Assembly (NCBI GenBank): GCA_905373275.1
Contig: CAJPSI010000024.1
Location: 1-11,304, forward strand
Reading direction: 5' to 3'
DNA length: 11,304 nucleotides
Origin: Candidatus Saccharibacteria bacterium UBA1103
Lineage (GTDB): Bacteria; Patescibacteriota; Saccharimonadia; Saccharimonadales; Saccharimonadaceae
Below the pieces are notes generated by a model. It saw only the letters and a program-made list of their open reading frames with translations. It did no database searches and was not told the DNA's origin. Below, one piece after another: positions 1-7,436 of this stretch. The translations under genes were made by a program, and so were the position numbers. Position 1 is the first letter of the stretch. Each line of letters starts with the position of its first letter.

Positions 1-1164
1 GCTAAAGACTCTACCATATTGCGACAGAGCCAATACCTGAGAATTGCCGACACTAATCCGGCTAATCCGATCGTCTTTCTCCAGGAGCTCCTTAAACCGC
101 TTGGTTAGTTCAATCGGCACACTAGAGAGCTTGTCACCGCTGCTGTGGTCGGCCGGATTAGCTTTGTCATTGCCAATCCCCAGCATACCGGTCTGATGGT
201 TGCCCCAGATAAACAGCCTGTCATTCTTAGTCAAGATTGCCATGACGCCATTACCGGCCGCAACCTGGATCACCGTATCATCGCCAAGCGACGGAATACT
301 GCCCGTACCCGGCGAGCCGATGTAGTAAGCCGACATCGCCGGATCAAGCTTATTTGGTTCACCCCGCCTTGATCGCCCCAGCTCACCGTGATTATTACGC
401 CCCCAGGTCTGCAGATTGCCAACATTATCCAGACTAATCGCCGACCGGTTACCCGCTGCCAGCAGCTTGATATTATCTCCCAGCCAAGCCGCCTCGACCG
501 GAGCAGTCTTGTCGGCGTACTTTCGATTAGTATCACCATCAATATAATCTTGTACCTCGCCCCAGACGTAGATATAGCCTTGGTCGGTCAGGGCATAAGC
601 CGTATTAGCGCCGGCAGTAATAAACCTAATGAAATCACCTTGACGCAGAGTGAATTTGTCGGTGATCTCGACAGGCTGATTCCGATCTTGACGACTCTCG
701 CCGCCTTGCCCTAGCTGACCCCTATCATTGTGACCCCAGGCAAAAACCCGATGCTTCTGACTAATAGCGTACGAACTATAGTCGCCGGCCGCAACCGTTT
801 CGACCCGATCGCTCGCCTCTAAGTTCAGCTTAGCTGTCACATCGACAGGCTGAACTGTATAGCCAATTACTTTTCTGCTGCCCAGCTGACCGTACGTATT
901 ACTACCGACCGCCCAGATATGACCACTCTGCGACAAGAGTAAAGCGTGCTCGACACCCGCCGCAACATCAACGAACTTCTCGCTCTCTTCTCTGATAAAG
1001 CCCTTACCCTTGATCACTACCGGCGTGCCACCGCTAGTCGAGCCACTGGTCGGTGTCATTGTCTCTACTGAAAATGCTCTTGCCGGAATCGACAGAAAGC
1101 ACAGAGCTCCCACCAGCACAAAGGTGAGCTGACGAGCTAAGTGGTGGATACGGTGGATGATCAT
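1..1164 (-). CDS. Secreted RCC1-repeat beta-propeller protein with N-terminal IPT/TIG-like strand (3' end outside window)
   Basis: The frame is open from ATG at 1164 to the window edge (388 codons), so the C-terminus is missing. Residues 1-30 form a signal peptide: basic start (HRIHHLARQ), hydrophobic core (LTFVLVGALCFLSIP), cleavage after ARA. Residues 33-56 read like the first strands of an IPT/TIG domain (TPTSGSTSGGTPVVIKG). At least five RCC1-type repeats follow, each with AAG near its start and a W-G-x-N or W-G core followed by G-x-L-G (for example GHIWAVGSNTYGQLG, RVFAWGHNDRGQLG, RLFIWGNHQTGMLG), and a sixth begins at the edge. RCC1 repeats build a seven-bladed propeller, usually a binding scaffold; the partner here is unknown. 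The signal peptide places it outside the membrane. AGG lies 7 nt before the ATG, a weak ribosome site. It follows the exonuclease gene by 58 nt on the same strand and could be co-transcribed. Confidence 0.85.
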   Translation of the reverse strand, partial: MIIHRIHHLARQLTFVLVGALCFLSIPARAFSVETMTPTSGSTSGGTPVVIKGKGFIREESEKFVDVAAGVEHALLLSQSGHIWAVGSNTYGQLGSRKVIGYTVQPVDVTAKLNLEASDRVETVAAGDYSSYAISQKHRVFAWGHNDRGQLGQGGESRQDRNQPVEITDKFTLRQGDFIRFITAGANTAYALTDQGYIYVWGEVQDYIDGDTNRKYADKTAPVEAAWLGDNIKLLAAGNRSAISLDNVGNLQTWGRNNHGELGRSRRGEPNKLDPAMSAYYIGSPGTGSIPSLGDDTVIQVAAGNGVMAILTKNDRLFIWGNHQTGMLGIGNDKANPADHSSGDKLSSVPIELTKRFKELLEKDDRISRISVGNSQVLALSQYGRVFS

Positions 1165-1222
1165 GTACTTACCTAATAAATTAGCACAAGCATATTAGAG
1201 CTGGCAAGTAGCTGAACGGCAA

Positions 1223-2647
1223 TTAGTAGTCAACCGGTGCAATCGACTCCGCCCATAGCTGAAGTTCTTCTAAGATAAACTGATCCGCTGCCGGACTACT
1301 CGCCAGCTTGCTCAGCTCTGACAGATAAGCCGGCAGCTCCCGCTCCAGTTTGACTCGGCGAAACTTCCGCCAACGCTCTTCCTCCGACTCTGATAGACTA
1401 GCCGGGTATTGGCGAGCCTTATAGCGAAAGAGCAGTTCGTCCAACCGTTCGTCGGTAAAGTTGGGGTGTAAATCAGCCAGACCGGTTGAATCAGCTGCGG
1501 CGACTAGGCGGATCTTCGTCTGATCACTCTTAGGCGTGAAGCTGTCATACAGCTTACCTTCAACATCACTAGCCGGCGGAAAGGCAGGGCGCTTGCACCA
1601 AGCCCCAGTCAGTCGTTTGATTAAGCCGGCTTGGCTATTCAGCTGATGATAATGCTTCATTGCCTCAGCTCGACTCAAGCTAATCCGAGCTTCCGAAGCT
1701 GAGTCCAACACCCCCAGAGGCGCTACTGCGGGACACTTGTTGATACTCAGCTCCTTAATCGGTACAGGGACGAAATCATCCTGTCGTCTAGTCGCCCGAT
1801 CTGCCGTCAGATTACTGAGTATCTCCGCTTCGCTGAGTGAGGTGAAATCAACCGGATCATAACGCAGATCCCAAACTAGATAGCTATTCGGGGTACGCCC
1901 TTCAGCAATTACCGTTGCCACCGTCGTCTTCTGGTAGCTCGACGAGTAGCGACCACTGGCATAGACAAACGGCTTAGGCTGACCGGGAGTGATGATATCA
2001 AGTACCGAGCGCTTGTCGTGGTGATCCAGTAAGTAGCGCCACATTGTCGGCTGACTCCGACGTAGTAGCCTCGCCAGGTTAATCAGCGCCTTGACATCAG
2101 CCAGGGCATCATGAGCATTGTCATTCTCAAAGCCGTTACATTTCGCCATATCTACCAGATTGACCGTAGTAATCAGCTGATCCGTCTCCGCTACCCGCTT
2201 AGTTGGCCAGTTAATTCCCTCCGGACGCAACGCTCGTACCAGCCGAGTCACATCCAGCAGATCCCAGCGGTCACGACCTTCTGCCCATGCCCACTGATAA
2301 GGATCATGAAAATTGCGCCACAGGGTATGACGGATAAACTCATCGTCAAACCTCGTACTGTTATATCCCAGGATGGTTGTATCCGGTGTAACAACCTGCT
2401 CTAGAAAGTAACGGCAAAAGTCCACCTCGCTGATACCGTCAGCCACCGTCATTTGCGGCGTAATATGAGTAGTTAAGACCGCCCCCGGCGAAGGTAAGAT
2501 ATCATCGGTCAGCTTGACCAGTAGGTTAACCGGCTGACCGATCAGCTCAAGCTCATCGTTAGTTCGCTGACCGGCAAACTGCATGATCCGGTCGTACCTG
2601 GCGCTAAATCCGGACGTCTCCAGATCATAAAAGAAGAACGTCCGCAT
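1223..2647 (-). CDS. sbcB: Exodeoxyribonuclease I (3'-5' single-strand DNA exonuclease)
   Basis: At 474 residues it matches the E. coli enzyme (475) almost exactly in length and aligns throughout. The DEDDh catalytic set is visible: D8 and E10 in YDLETSG, D101 in the RFDDE motif, and H179 and D184 in NAHDALADV. These correspond to E. coli D15, E17, D108, H181 and D186. Family signatures include LPSPGAVLTTHITPQ, ILGYNSTRFDDE, RWDLLDV, ALRPEGINWP and, later, INKCPAVAPLGVL and FRYKARQYP. The exonuclease domain covers about 1-195; the SH3-like and helical ExoI C-terminal domains follow. ExoI degrades single-stranded DNA from the 3' end in recombination and mismatch repair. The start has GGGG 4 nt upstream and lies 6 nt after the LysM-CHAP stop, so the two genes are probably co-transcribed. 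All active-site residues are kept, so it should be active. Confidence 0.96.
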   Translation of the reverse strand: MRTFFFYDLETSGFSARYDRIMQFAGQRTNDELELIGQPVNLLVKLTDDILPSPGAVLTTHITPQMTVADGISEVDFCRYFLEQVVTPDTTILGYNSTRFDDEFIRHTLWRNFHDPYQWAWAEGRDRWDLLDVTRLVRALRPEGINWPTKRVAETDQLITTVNLVDMAKCNGFENDNAHDALADVKALINLARLLRRSQPTMWRYLLDHHDKRSVLDIITPGQPKPFVYASGRYSSSYQKTTVATVIAEGRTPNSYLVWDLRYDPVDFTSLSEAEILSNLTADRATRRQDDFVPVPIKELSINKCPAVAPLGVLDSASEARISLSRAEAMKHYHQLNSQAGLIKRLTGAWCKRPAFPPASDVEGKLYDSFTPKSDQTKIRLVAAADSTGLADLHPNFTDERLDELLFRYKARQYPASLSESEEERWRKFRRVKLERELPAYLSELSKLASSPAADQFILEELQLWAESIAPVDY

Positions 2648-2653
2648 GAACCC

Positions 2654-3907
2654 CTAGTGAATAAACTTGTAGCCCGCTAGATTATGGATGGTTCTGGTTG
2701 ATCGGACATTCCAACCGGCGTAGTTCATCTCACTGACGAAGACACTACCATCGGGATTAACTCGCTCGACGATACCGACGTGACCATAGTAGCCGGACTT
2801 GGTCTGGAAAATAGCCCCAACCGACGGAATGTGGTCGACCAGAAGCCCCGAAGCCCTCGCTCCACTATCCCAGGTATTGGCATTACCCCAACCGCCGCTG
2901 ACCGGTAGCCCCAGCTGAACTCGGCGATTATAGGCATACCAGGTACAGTAGCCATAGGCATAGCGGTTACCGCTGACGATCGGCACATAGAAACCTAGAG
3001 TAGTGCTGACACCCGACGAATCATTATTGTAACCATACGAGTACGAACTCCGCCCATAACGCCGTCTAGCTTGAGGTGCAACATACTCCGGGCGCTCTTC
3101 CTCAGGCAAGACTCCATCCGGCAAAAGAATAGCCGTACCCGTCGCCACCTTGTCGCTATTGAGGTTATTGATGTTGGTGATCGACTCAGTAGACGACTTG
3201 TATTTATCGGCCAGCGCCTTCAGGTCATCACCGTCTTTGACAGTATAGACTACACCATCGACGGCCGGGATAGTGATAGTCGAGCCAACCGCCATAGCAT
3301 CAGTCTTAAGGCCATTAGCCCAGCGGATAGTCTGGGCTGAGACGCCATGCGCTTTTGCGATCGTCTCCGCCGAGTCACCTTCTTTCACTACATAAGTCGC
3401 CAAAGCCTTTGACTCAGTCGTCGGTGCCACAATCTGCTGTTTGCTAACGCTAGTAGCATCAGCCTGCGCCATCTCGGCACTCACGTTGACCGACTCTGCA
3501 TTGCTGGAAACGCTATTTGATGATGACAGATTAGTCACTGACGCCACCGCCGAAGCGATATTGGCCGACTTGACATCATCGGCCGTAGTCGAGCCTGTCG
3601 TCACCGCTCCGCCCGCCAGCTGACCGCCAGTATTGTCAGCCAAGCTGGTAGCGACAGCATTAGACTGGTTAACCTGGCCAACTTTCTGACCTTGCAGGAT
3701 ATTAACGTCAATAGAATTGCTAGTCGACACACCCGGCAGGCTAACCTGGGTGATAGAGTCAGCATGAGTGTAACTCGTAGCGACTAACGTCAGTACCAGT
3801 ATGAAGACGGCGATGTAAGAAGCCCGTTGTAGGAACTTCTTACTCCGTCCACTTGCCTTTGATTTGATTCTCTCGCTGGAAGAATTAATTAAATTACGAT
3901 CAGTCAT
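2654..3907 (-). CDS. Secreted cell-wall hydrolase with two LysM domains and a C-terminal CHAP domain
   Basis: A 417-residue secreted protein. A long basic N-region (to about 29) precedes a hydrophobic core (YIAVFILVLTLVA) and a likely cleavage site after THA at residue 49. Residues 55-165 are a Ser/Thr/Ala-rich spacer. Two LysM peptidoglycan-binding modules follow: about 171-215 (YVVKEGDSAETIAKAHGVS) and 220-264 (YTVKDGDDLKALADKYK). A Tyr/Ser-rich linker (about 280-300) leads to a CHAP amidase/endopeptidase domain (about 312-415). Its catalytic Cys321 is in YGYCTWYAYNRR, His376 in GHVGIVE, and Glu393 in VSEMN. Family members cut peptidoglycan peptides or the amide link; the exact bond is not readable here. 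For an epibiotic CPR cell the target could be its own wall during division or a host wall; that is inference. A consensus promoter lies just upstream and the leader has no clear Shine-Dalgarno. Confidence 0.93.
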   Translation of the reverse strand: MTDRNLINSSSERIKSKASGRSKKFLQRASYIAVFILVLTLVATSYTHADSITQVSLPGVSTSNSIDVNILQGQKVGQVNQSNAVATSLADNTGGQLAGGAVTTGSTTADDVKSANIASAVASVTNLSSSNSVSSNAESVNVSAEMAQADATSVSKQQIVAPTTESKALATYVVKEGDSAETIAKAHGVSAQTIRWANGLKTDAMAVGSTITIPAVDGVVYTVKDGDDLKALADKYKSSTESITNINNLNSDKVATGTAILLPDGVLPEEERPEYVAPQARRRYGRSSYSYGYNNDSSGVSTTLGFYVPIVSGNRYAYGYCTWYAYNRRVQLGLPVSGGWGNANTWDSGARASGLLVDHIPSVGAIFQTKSGYYGHVGIVERVNPDGSVFVSEMNYAGWNVRSTRTIHNLAGYKFIH

Positions 3908-3914
3908 AGCTCGT

Positions 3915-3929
3915 GATTTAGATTAAATC
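3915..3929 (-). other. 5'-leader stem-loop of the LysM-CHAP mRNA
   Basis: On the minus strand GATTTA-ATC-TAAATC forms a 6-bp stem with a 3-nt loop. It starts about 8 nt after the -10 box, so the predicted transcript would begin essentially at this hairpin, with the start codon 7 nt beyond it. It could protect the 5' end or affect initiation. The stem is AT-rich, so stability is modest. Confidence 0.4.
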
Positions 3930-3936
3930 GCTATTG

Positions 3937-3966
3937 ATTATAGCAAGCCGGAGGTAGTTGTGTCAA
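3937..3966 (-). promoter_or_regulatory. Consensus sigma-70 type promoter for the LysM-CHAP / sbcB unit
   Basis: On the minus strand TTGACA (3966-3961) and TATAAT (3942-3937) are both perfect hexamers, separated by 18 nt. The start codon at 3907 lies 29 nt beyond the -10 box, giving a leader of roughly 22-24 nt. It lies in the only sizeable gap (103 nt) between MltG and LysM-CHAP, so a separate, strongly expressed transcription unit probably starts here. Confidence 0.85.
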
Positions 3967-4010
3967 TGCTCTTTAGGGGTGGAGCAAGCTATCGACAGTA
4001 GTAGCAAAAG

Positions 4011-5222
4011 CTACTTGCACAGCTTGCCGCAGTGGTCAGCCACGGCCTGATTGTGCTGGTCAGCCGTCTCCGAGAAATATGTCTTGCCATCTTCGCCGGC
4101 CACAAAGTAATAGTAGCCACTCGCCGGAGGCTCCGCCACCGCCAGCATAGCACTCAGGCTAGGATTAGCGATTGGTCCGGGTGGTAACCCCGGATTATTA
4201 CGGGTATTATAGGTCGAAGTACAGTCAGGTGAGTTGGTATTACACATCCCCATCTTGTAGGCGTACTGAAACGTCACGTCCGAGCCCAGATTCATCCCCG
4301 CCTCTAAACGATTGTAAAAGACGCTGGCTACCAGCTTCTGGTCGGCTTGATTCTTAACCTCCTTGGTCACGATTGAGGCTAGTGTAATGCCTTGATAAAA
4401 GCTTAGCCCCCGACCGGCAAATTTAACCTTGAGATTGTTGCGACTACTGACCAGCGCCAGTTGGTTAAGTGCTTTCTTGATCACCTTATCCAGCCCATCA
4501 CCGGCCAGCACCCGGTAAGTATCGGGGTAGAGGTAGCCTTCCAGGCTGGCATTATCAGGTTTGTCAGCTAAGATCGGACTATCGTAATGAGCTGATAACG
4601 CCTTCTCTATCTCAGCATCGGTATAGTCATAGCCCTTAAAGACCTCTTTTAGCTCGTTAAGAGTCAACCCGGGCGGTATCTGGATATCGACCTCATCACT
4701 ATCAGCGGTGGCTAGCTTATCAACAATCTTGGTCATGCCGTAGCTCGGACTAAGCATATGTGTGCCCGCCTGGATATCCCCGCCATGAAGACGCTTGTAG
4801 ATTCGAAAAGCCAGAGTGTTGCGAATAAAGCCCGCCTTCTGGAGAGCATTAGCCACTTCTTCAGTGGTAGCGCCCTTATCGATAACGAACTGTCGAACGC
4901 TCTTATCTGCTGCATTAACCGGCTCGGACGAGCTACACCACCAAACAAAGACGGTCGCAACGGCAATAACAATGACGATCGCTGCGATGACTGCACTGTT
5001 ACGCAAGATGCTATGTCTGCCCCGCCGAGCTTGACGCTTTTGCTGACGGCGCCGACGCCTCAACTCACCTCGACTTAGCGTTGCCTCAGTCTCCGCTTCG
5101 ATAATTGGCTTAAAGTTAAGCTCCATGAAGTCGTTCGCTATCTCAAATGACGGCCGTCGCTTGACCTGACTGACATTCACCCGTTTATGACCCGGCTTAA
5201 GCTTGCCCACCTCTATCTTCAT
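4011..5222 (-). CDS. mltG: Endolytic murein transglycosylase MltG (YceG family)
   Basis: MltG cleaves nascent glycan strands near the membrane and so sets glycan chain length. The protein has a cytosolic tail of about 75 residues with an Arg-rich stretch (about 55-70), one membrane helix (about 76-95), a LysM-like subdomain (about 105-175) and the YceG catalytic region (about 176-392). Signature motifs are LEGYLYPDTYRV, whose E228 matches E. coli catalytic E218, then ASIVTKEVKNQADQKLVASVFYNRL, GSDVTFQYA, GLPPGPIANP and YYFVAGEDGKTYFS. Length (403) is above E. coli (340), mostly from the N-terminal tail. Four cysteines lie in the external part: C327 and C334 in a loop inside the catalytic domain, and C397 and C402 at the C-terminus. 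GGGGTGA lies about 8 nt before the ATG. It begins 3 nt after the ruvX stop, a pairing widely conserved in bacteria. Confidence 0.95.
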   Translation of the reverse strand: MKIEVGKLKPGHKRVNVSQVKRRPSFEIANDFMELNFKPIIEAETEATLSRGELRRRRRQQKRQARRGRHSILRNSAVIAAIVIVIAVATVFVWWCSSSEPVNAADKSVRQFVIDKGATTEEVANALQKAGFIRNTLAFRIYKRLHGGDIQAGTHMLSPSYGMTKIVDKLATADSDEVDIQIPPGLTLNELKEVFKGYDYTDAEIEKALSAHYDSPILADKPDNASLEGYLYPDTYRVLAGDGLDKVIKKALNQLALVSSRNNLKVKFAGRGLSFYQGITLASIVTKEVKNQADQKLVASVFYNRLEAGMNLGSDVTFQYAYKMGMCNTNSPDCTSTYNTRNNPGLPPGPIANPSLSAMLAVAEPPASGYYYFVAGEDGKTYFSETADQHNQAVADHCGKLCK

Positions 5223-5225
5223 ACC

Positions 5226-5669
5226 TTATTTCACCCCACCTAGATAATCAGTCAAGATGACCACCGCTGCTTGACTATCCAGCGTGCCGTCTCGTAGCAT
5301 TTGCTCCTTAAAGTGCTTCTTGTCTCGACGAAGCATCGCCTCTGCCTGGACGGATGTCAAACTCTCATCCTGAAAAACCACCTCAACACCCCGGATAGAA
5401 CTAACCGACATAGCATCCCCCAGATCATCTGCAAACTGACGACAGTATTCACTCTGCTTAGTCTCCAGCCCCTCGGCATTGCGAGGCAGACCAACCACCA
5501 CTGTCTTGATCTGGTGGTTTATGACCAAACGACAGATCTCAGCCAGAGCCTGCCCGTCATTCTCAACCGCTTCAGCCGGTGAGGCTAGTTTAACTTCATT
5601 GTCACCAAAAGCAACACCAATTCGTCGAGCCCCGACATCCAGCGCCATCAATCGCTCTAATTGCTTCAT
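5226..5669 (-). CDS. ruvX: RuvX/YqgF-family RNase H-fold nuclease (putative Holliday junction resolvase / pre-16S rRNA processing)
   Basis: At 147 residues it has the usual YqgF length. The first strand carries ALDVGARRIGVAFGD, with D11 as the first acidic catalytic residue. Next come VVVGLPRNAEG, the family GLP motif, then FQDESLTSVQAEAML with E102, and DSQAAVVILTDYL with D131. All three acidic positions of the RNase H fold are kept. Homologues are described both as Holliday junction resolvases and as nucleases that trim the 5' end of 16S rRNA; sequence alone does not choose. The start overlaps the preceding stop in an ATGA arrangement, which supports this start and implies translational coupling. 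The next gene, mltG, starts 3 nt after its stop. Confidence 0.94.
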   Translation of the reverse strand: MKQLERLMALDVGARRIGVAFGDNEVKLASPAEAVENDGQALAEICRLVINHQIKTVVVGLPRNAEGLETKQSEYCRQFADDLGDAMSVSSIRGVEVVFQDESLTSVQAEAMLRRDKKHFKEQMLRDGTLDSQAAVVILTDYLGGVK

Positions 5670-7435
5670 TGATCAACCGTATAAACAACCTTTATCTTAT
5701 TCACAGCCGGTACCCGACTAACCCAGAAGGGCGACAGCGCTACGTTAACATCGCTAACGCCCTCAGTCTGCTTGAGCAGCGACTTAACCTCCTCTGATTT
5801 ACGACCGGTCGCTTGGCGTTTGGCGCTAGCCTCGTCTACTTGCGGTCCTAATTTGCCGGTAGTCTTAATAGCAACTACGTAGCCATTCTGAGCCGGAGCG
5901 AAGCCGCTAAACGCTACTTCTTTAACGCCATCACTATAAATCTTCTGGTCAGGGCGTTTTTTGCTATTCAGCTGGTGAGACAACATCCCCTTTAGATCAC
6001 CCCGACTAACCCCCATCAGGGTGTAGGTAATTTCCATACTGGCGGTCGCTTGACCGGACGATTGCTCGCCCACCGCTGGCGATACTTTCACATCGCTCTG
6101 TCCGACGCTAAAGCTGTTACCGATGGTTACTACCGAGCCGGACATTTGACTAGCCAGATCTTTCTTAGCGGCATTACTATCACCTTTTTTCTTTAACGCC
6201 GCTACCGCTGTATCGACGTCAGCTTGCGACACCACCTTAACCGTTTGTTTATTACCGCCACTGAAGGTCACTTTAGCCAAGGCTGTCACTTTACTGGAAG
6301 AATAGCCCGAGACAGACAGAGCGGTATTCTTCTCGATATTACCCTCAGGACCGATGTTCACCGCTGTCGCTTTGACGCTATGATAAGTCTTACACTCCCC
6401 CGAAGCATCTTTACCACCAATAACCGTTACATCGCCGTCAGTCGTAAACTGCATGCCGCTAGCATACAATCTGGTACCAGCTTCAATGGTGATGCTATTC
6501 TTCTTAGGTGTGTCGCTATAGGAATCATTAGGAGTAGCGTTATAGCAAAAAGCCACCGTACCGGTCGCCTTAGTACCAACTTCTTTAGTACCGGTAGCGT
6601 TGAACTGCACTATCTCGTTAGCTTTCTTTTGCTTGATGACCGGGGGCAGGATACCCTGCTCGTCATTACGTTCACCGGACGGCACCAGGTTAAGCGTCCG
6701 CTCAATATCAACAGCAGTTGTTTTCGCCTTGATAGTAATAATCGCCTGAGGAGCAATAACGAGCGCCCAGACGATCAGTCCAATCAGCAGTATCAAGCCT
6801 CCACCGATTAGTAAAATCTTCTTTCTCAGATCGCCGATATCAGGGATCTTGATCCGCTTACCGGTCGGCCGCTTCGTCGTTCCGGGGGCTTCATCGTCAG
6901 CCACGCCGTCACCATCAGCGTCGTTCTTGATATGATCGTCCGTCTCGATAGCCGCCACGGCCACGGATATATCATCATCCATCCGCTCTCCCGCTGACTC
7001 TCTGGCAACGTCATCCAGCCTGCCAATCGCTTCATTACGCCCGTCAATGATGTCATCATCGTCATCATCGACGTTATCAACTTCCAGTAATCTCGCCTGA
7101 GCATTGATATTCTTAGCCACCGGAATGGCTAGGCCGGAGGCTAAGTTGGTCAGCGCCTTATCCAGAGTAACGATACTGAGACGCTTATGCGCCAGCTTAG
7201 CTGCTCGTTGTAATAGCTTCAGGTTAACTGCGCTCTGCAGTACTCCAATGCGCTTAGGTGGCACCAGTGCCACCACTGTCTCTTTGGCAACCTTAATCTT
7301 GCCTACGATAGAAGTCACGTCATCATCGGTATCAATGTAGATCAGACCCCGACCCTGCAAGCCGGAACTTGGCGTATCGTCTCGCCCTCGCTTCGCTACT
7401 CTGACCTTGACTCTCTGACTATCAAGCTTCGCCAT
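5666..7435 (-). CDS. Single-pass membrane protein with cytosolic N-domain and baseplate-J-like external region
   Basis: A 589-residue protein. Residues 30-118 form a compact alpha/beta domain (LIYIDTDDDVTSIVGKI, VVALVPPKRIGVLQS, LKLLQRAAKLAHKRLSIVT, IPVAKNI) of a type I recall from CPR and Gram-positive membrane proteins. Residues 119-195 are a very acidic linker with six Asp in a row (123-128) and a calcium-site-like motif (172-182). One membrane helix (about 207-227, ILLIGGGLILLIGLIVWALVI) follows a basic stop (RKK), so the N-domain should be cytosolic. The external part resembles baseplate J/gp47 proteins: ATGTVAFCYN, ITIEAGTRLYASGMQFTTDG, KATAVNIGPEGNI and VTFSGGNKQTVKVVSQADVD. Its role is unknown. 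It starts 1 nt after the FtsA-like stop, with AAGGAT 5 nt before its ATG (5 of those bases belong to the upstream gene's end), so the two are surely co-expressed and may be partners. Confidence 0.8.
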   Translation of the reverse strand: MAKLDSQRVKVRVAKRGRDDTPSSGLQGRGLIYIDTDDDVTSIVGKIKVAKETVVALVPPKRIGVLQSAVNLKLLQRAAKLAHKRLSIVTLDKALTNLASGLAIPVAKNINAQARLLEVDNVDDDDDDIIDGRNEAIGRLDDVARESAGERMDDDISVAVAAIETDDHIKNDADGDGVADDEAPGTTKRPTGKRIKIPDIGDLRKKILLIGGGLILLIGLIVWALVIAPQAIITIKAKTTAVDIERTLNLVPSGERNDEQGILPPVIKQKKANEIVQFNATGTKEVGTKATGTVAFCYNATPNDSYSDTPKKNSITIEAGTRLYASGMQFTTDGDVTVIGGKDASGECKTYHSVKATAVNIGPEGNIEKNTALSVSGYSSSKVTALAKVTFSGGNKQTVKVVSQADVDTAVAALKKKGDSNAAKKDLASQMSGSVVTIGNSFSVGQSDVKVSPAVGEQSSGQATASMEITYTLMGVSRGDLKGMLSHQLNSKKRPDQKIYSDGVKEVAFSGFAPAQNGYVVAIKTTGKLGPQVDEASAKRQATGRKSEEVKSLLKQTEGVSDVNVALSPFWVSRVPAVNKIKVVYTVDQ

Positions 7436-7436
7436 C

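Noticed and set aside
145..714. Plus-strand open frames across 145-714
   Set aside because: They are opposite the well-supported RCC1-repeat gene on the minus strand and show no family features.
1165..1222. Promoter for the RCC1 gene (TTGCCA, 18 nt, TAATTT) in the 58-nt gap
   Set aside because: The -10 match is only three of six bases in an AT-rich gap; read-through from sbcB explains expression as well.
4000..4015. Hairpin AGTAGC-TTTT-GCTACT overlapping the mltG stop as an intrinsic terminator
   Set aside because: The stem is only 6 bp and is not followed by a T-run on the minus strand, so termination is not supported.
6224..6811. A 195-codon plus-strand open frame
   Set aside because: It lies antisense inside the baseplate-J-like gene, has no recognisable domain, and the minus-strand protein is clearly the coding one.
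5666..7435. A phage tail or contractile injection system, from the baseplate-J-like similarity
   Set aside because: No other tail, sheath or spike genes are present, and the protein has a membrane helix and cytosolic domain; the J-like fold is also found in ordinary envelope proteins.
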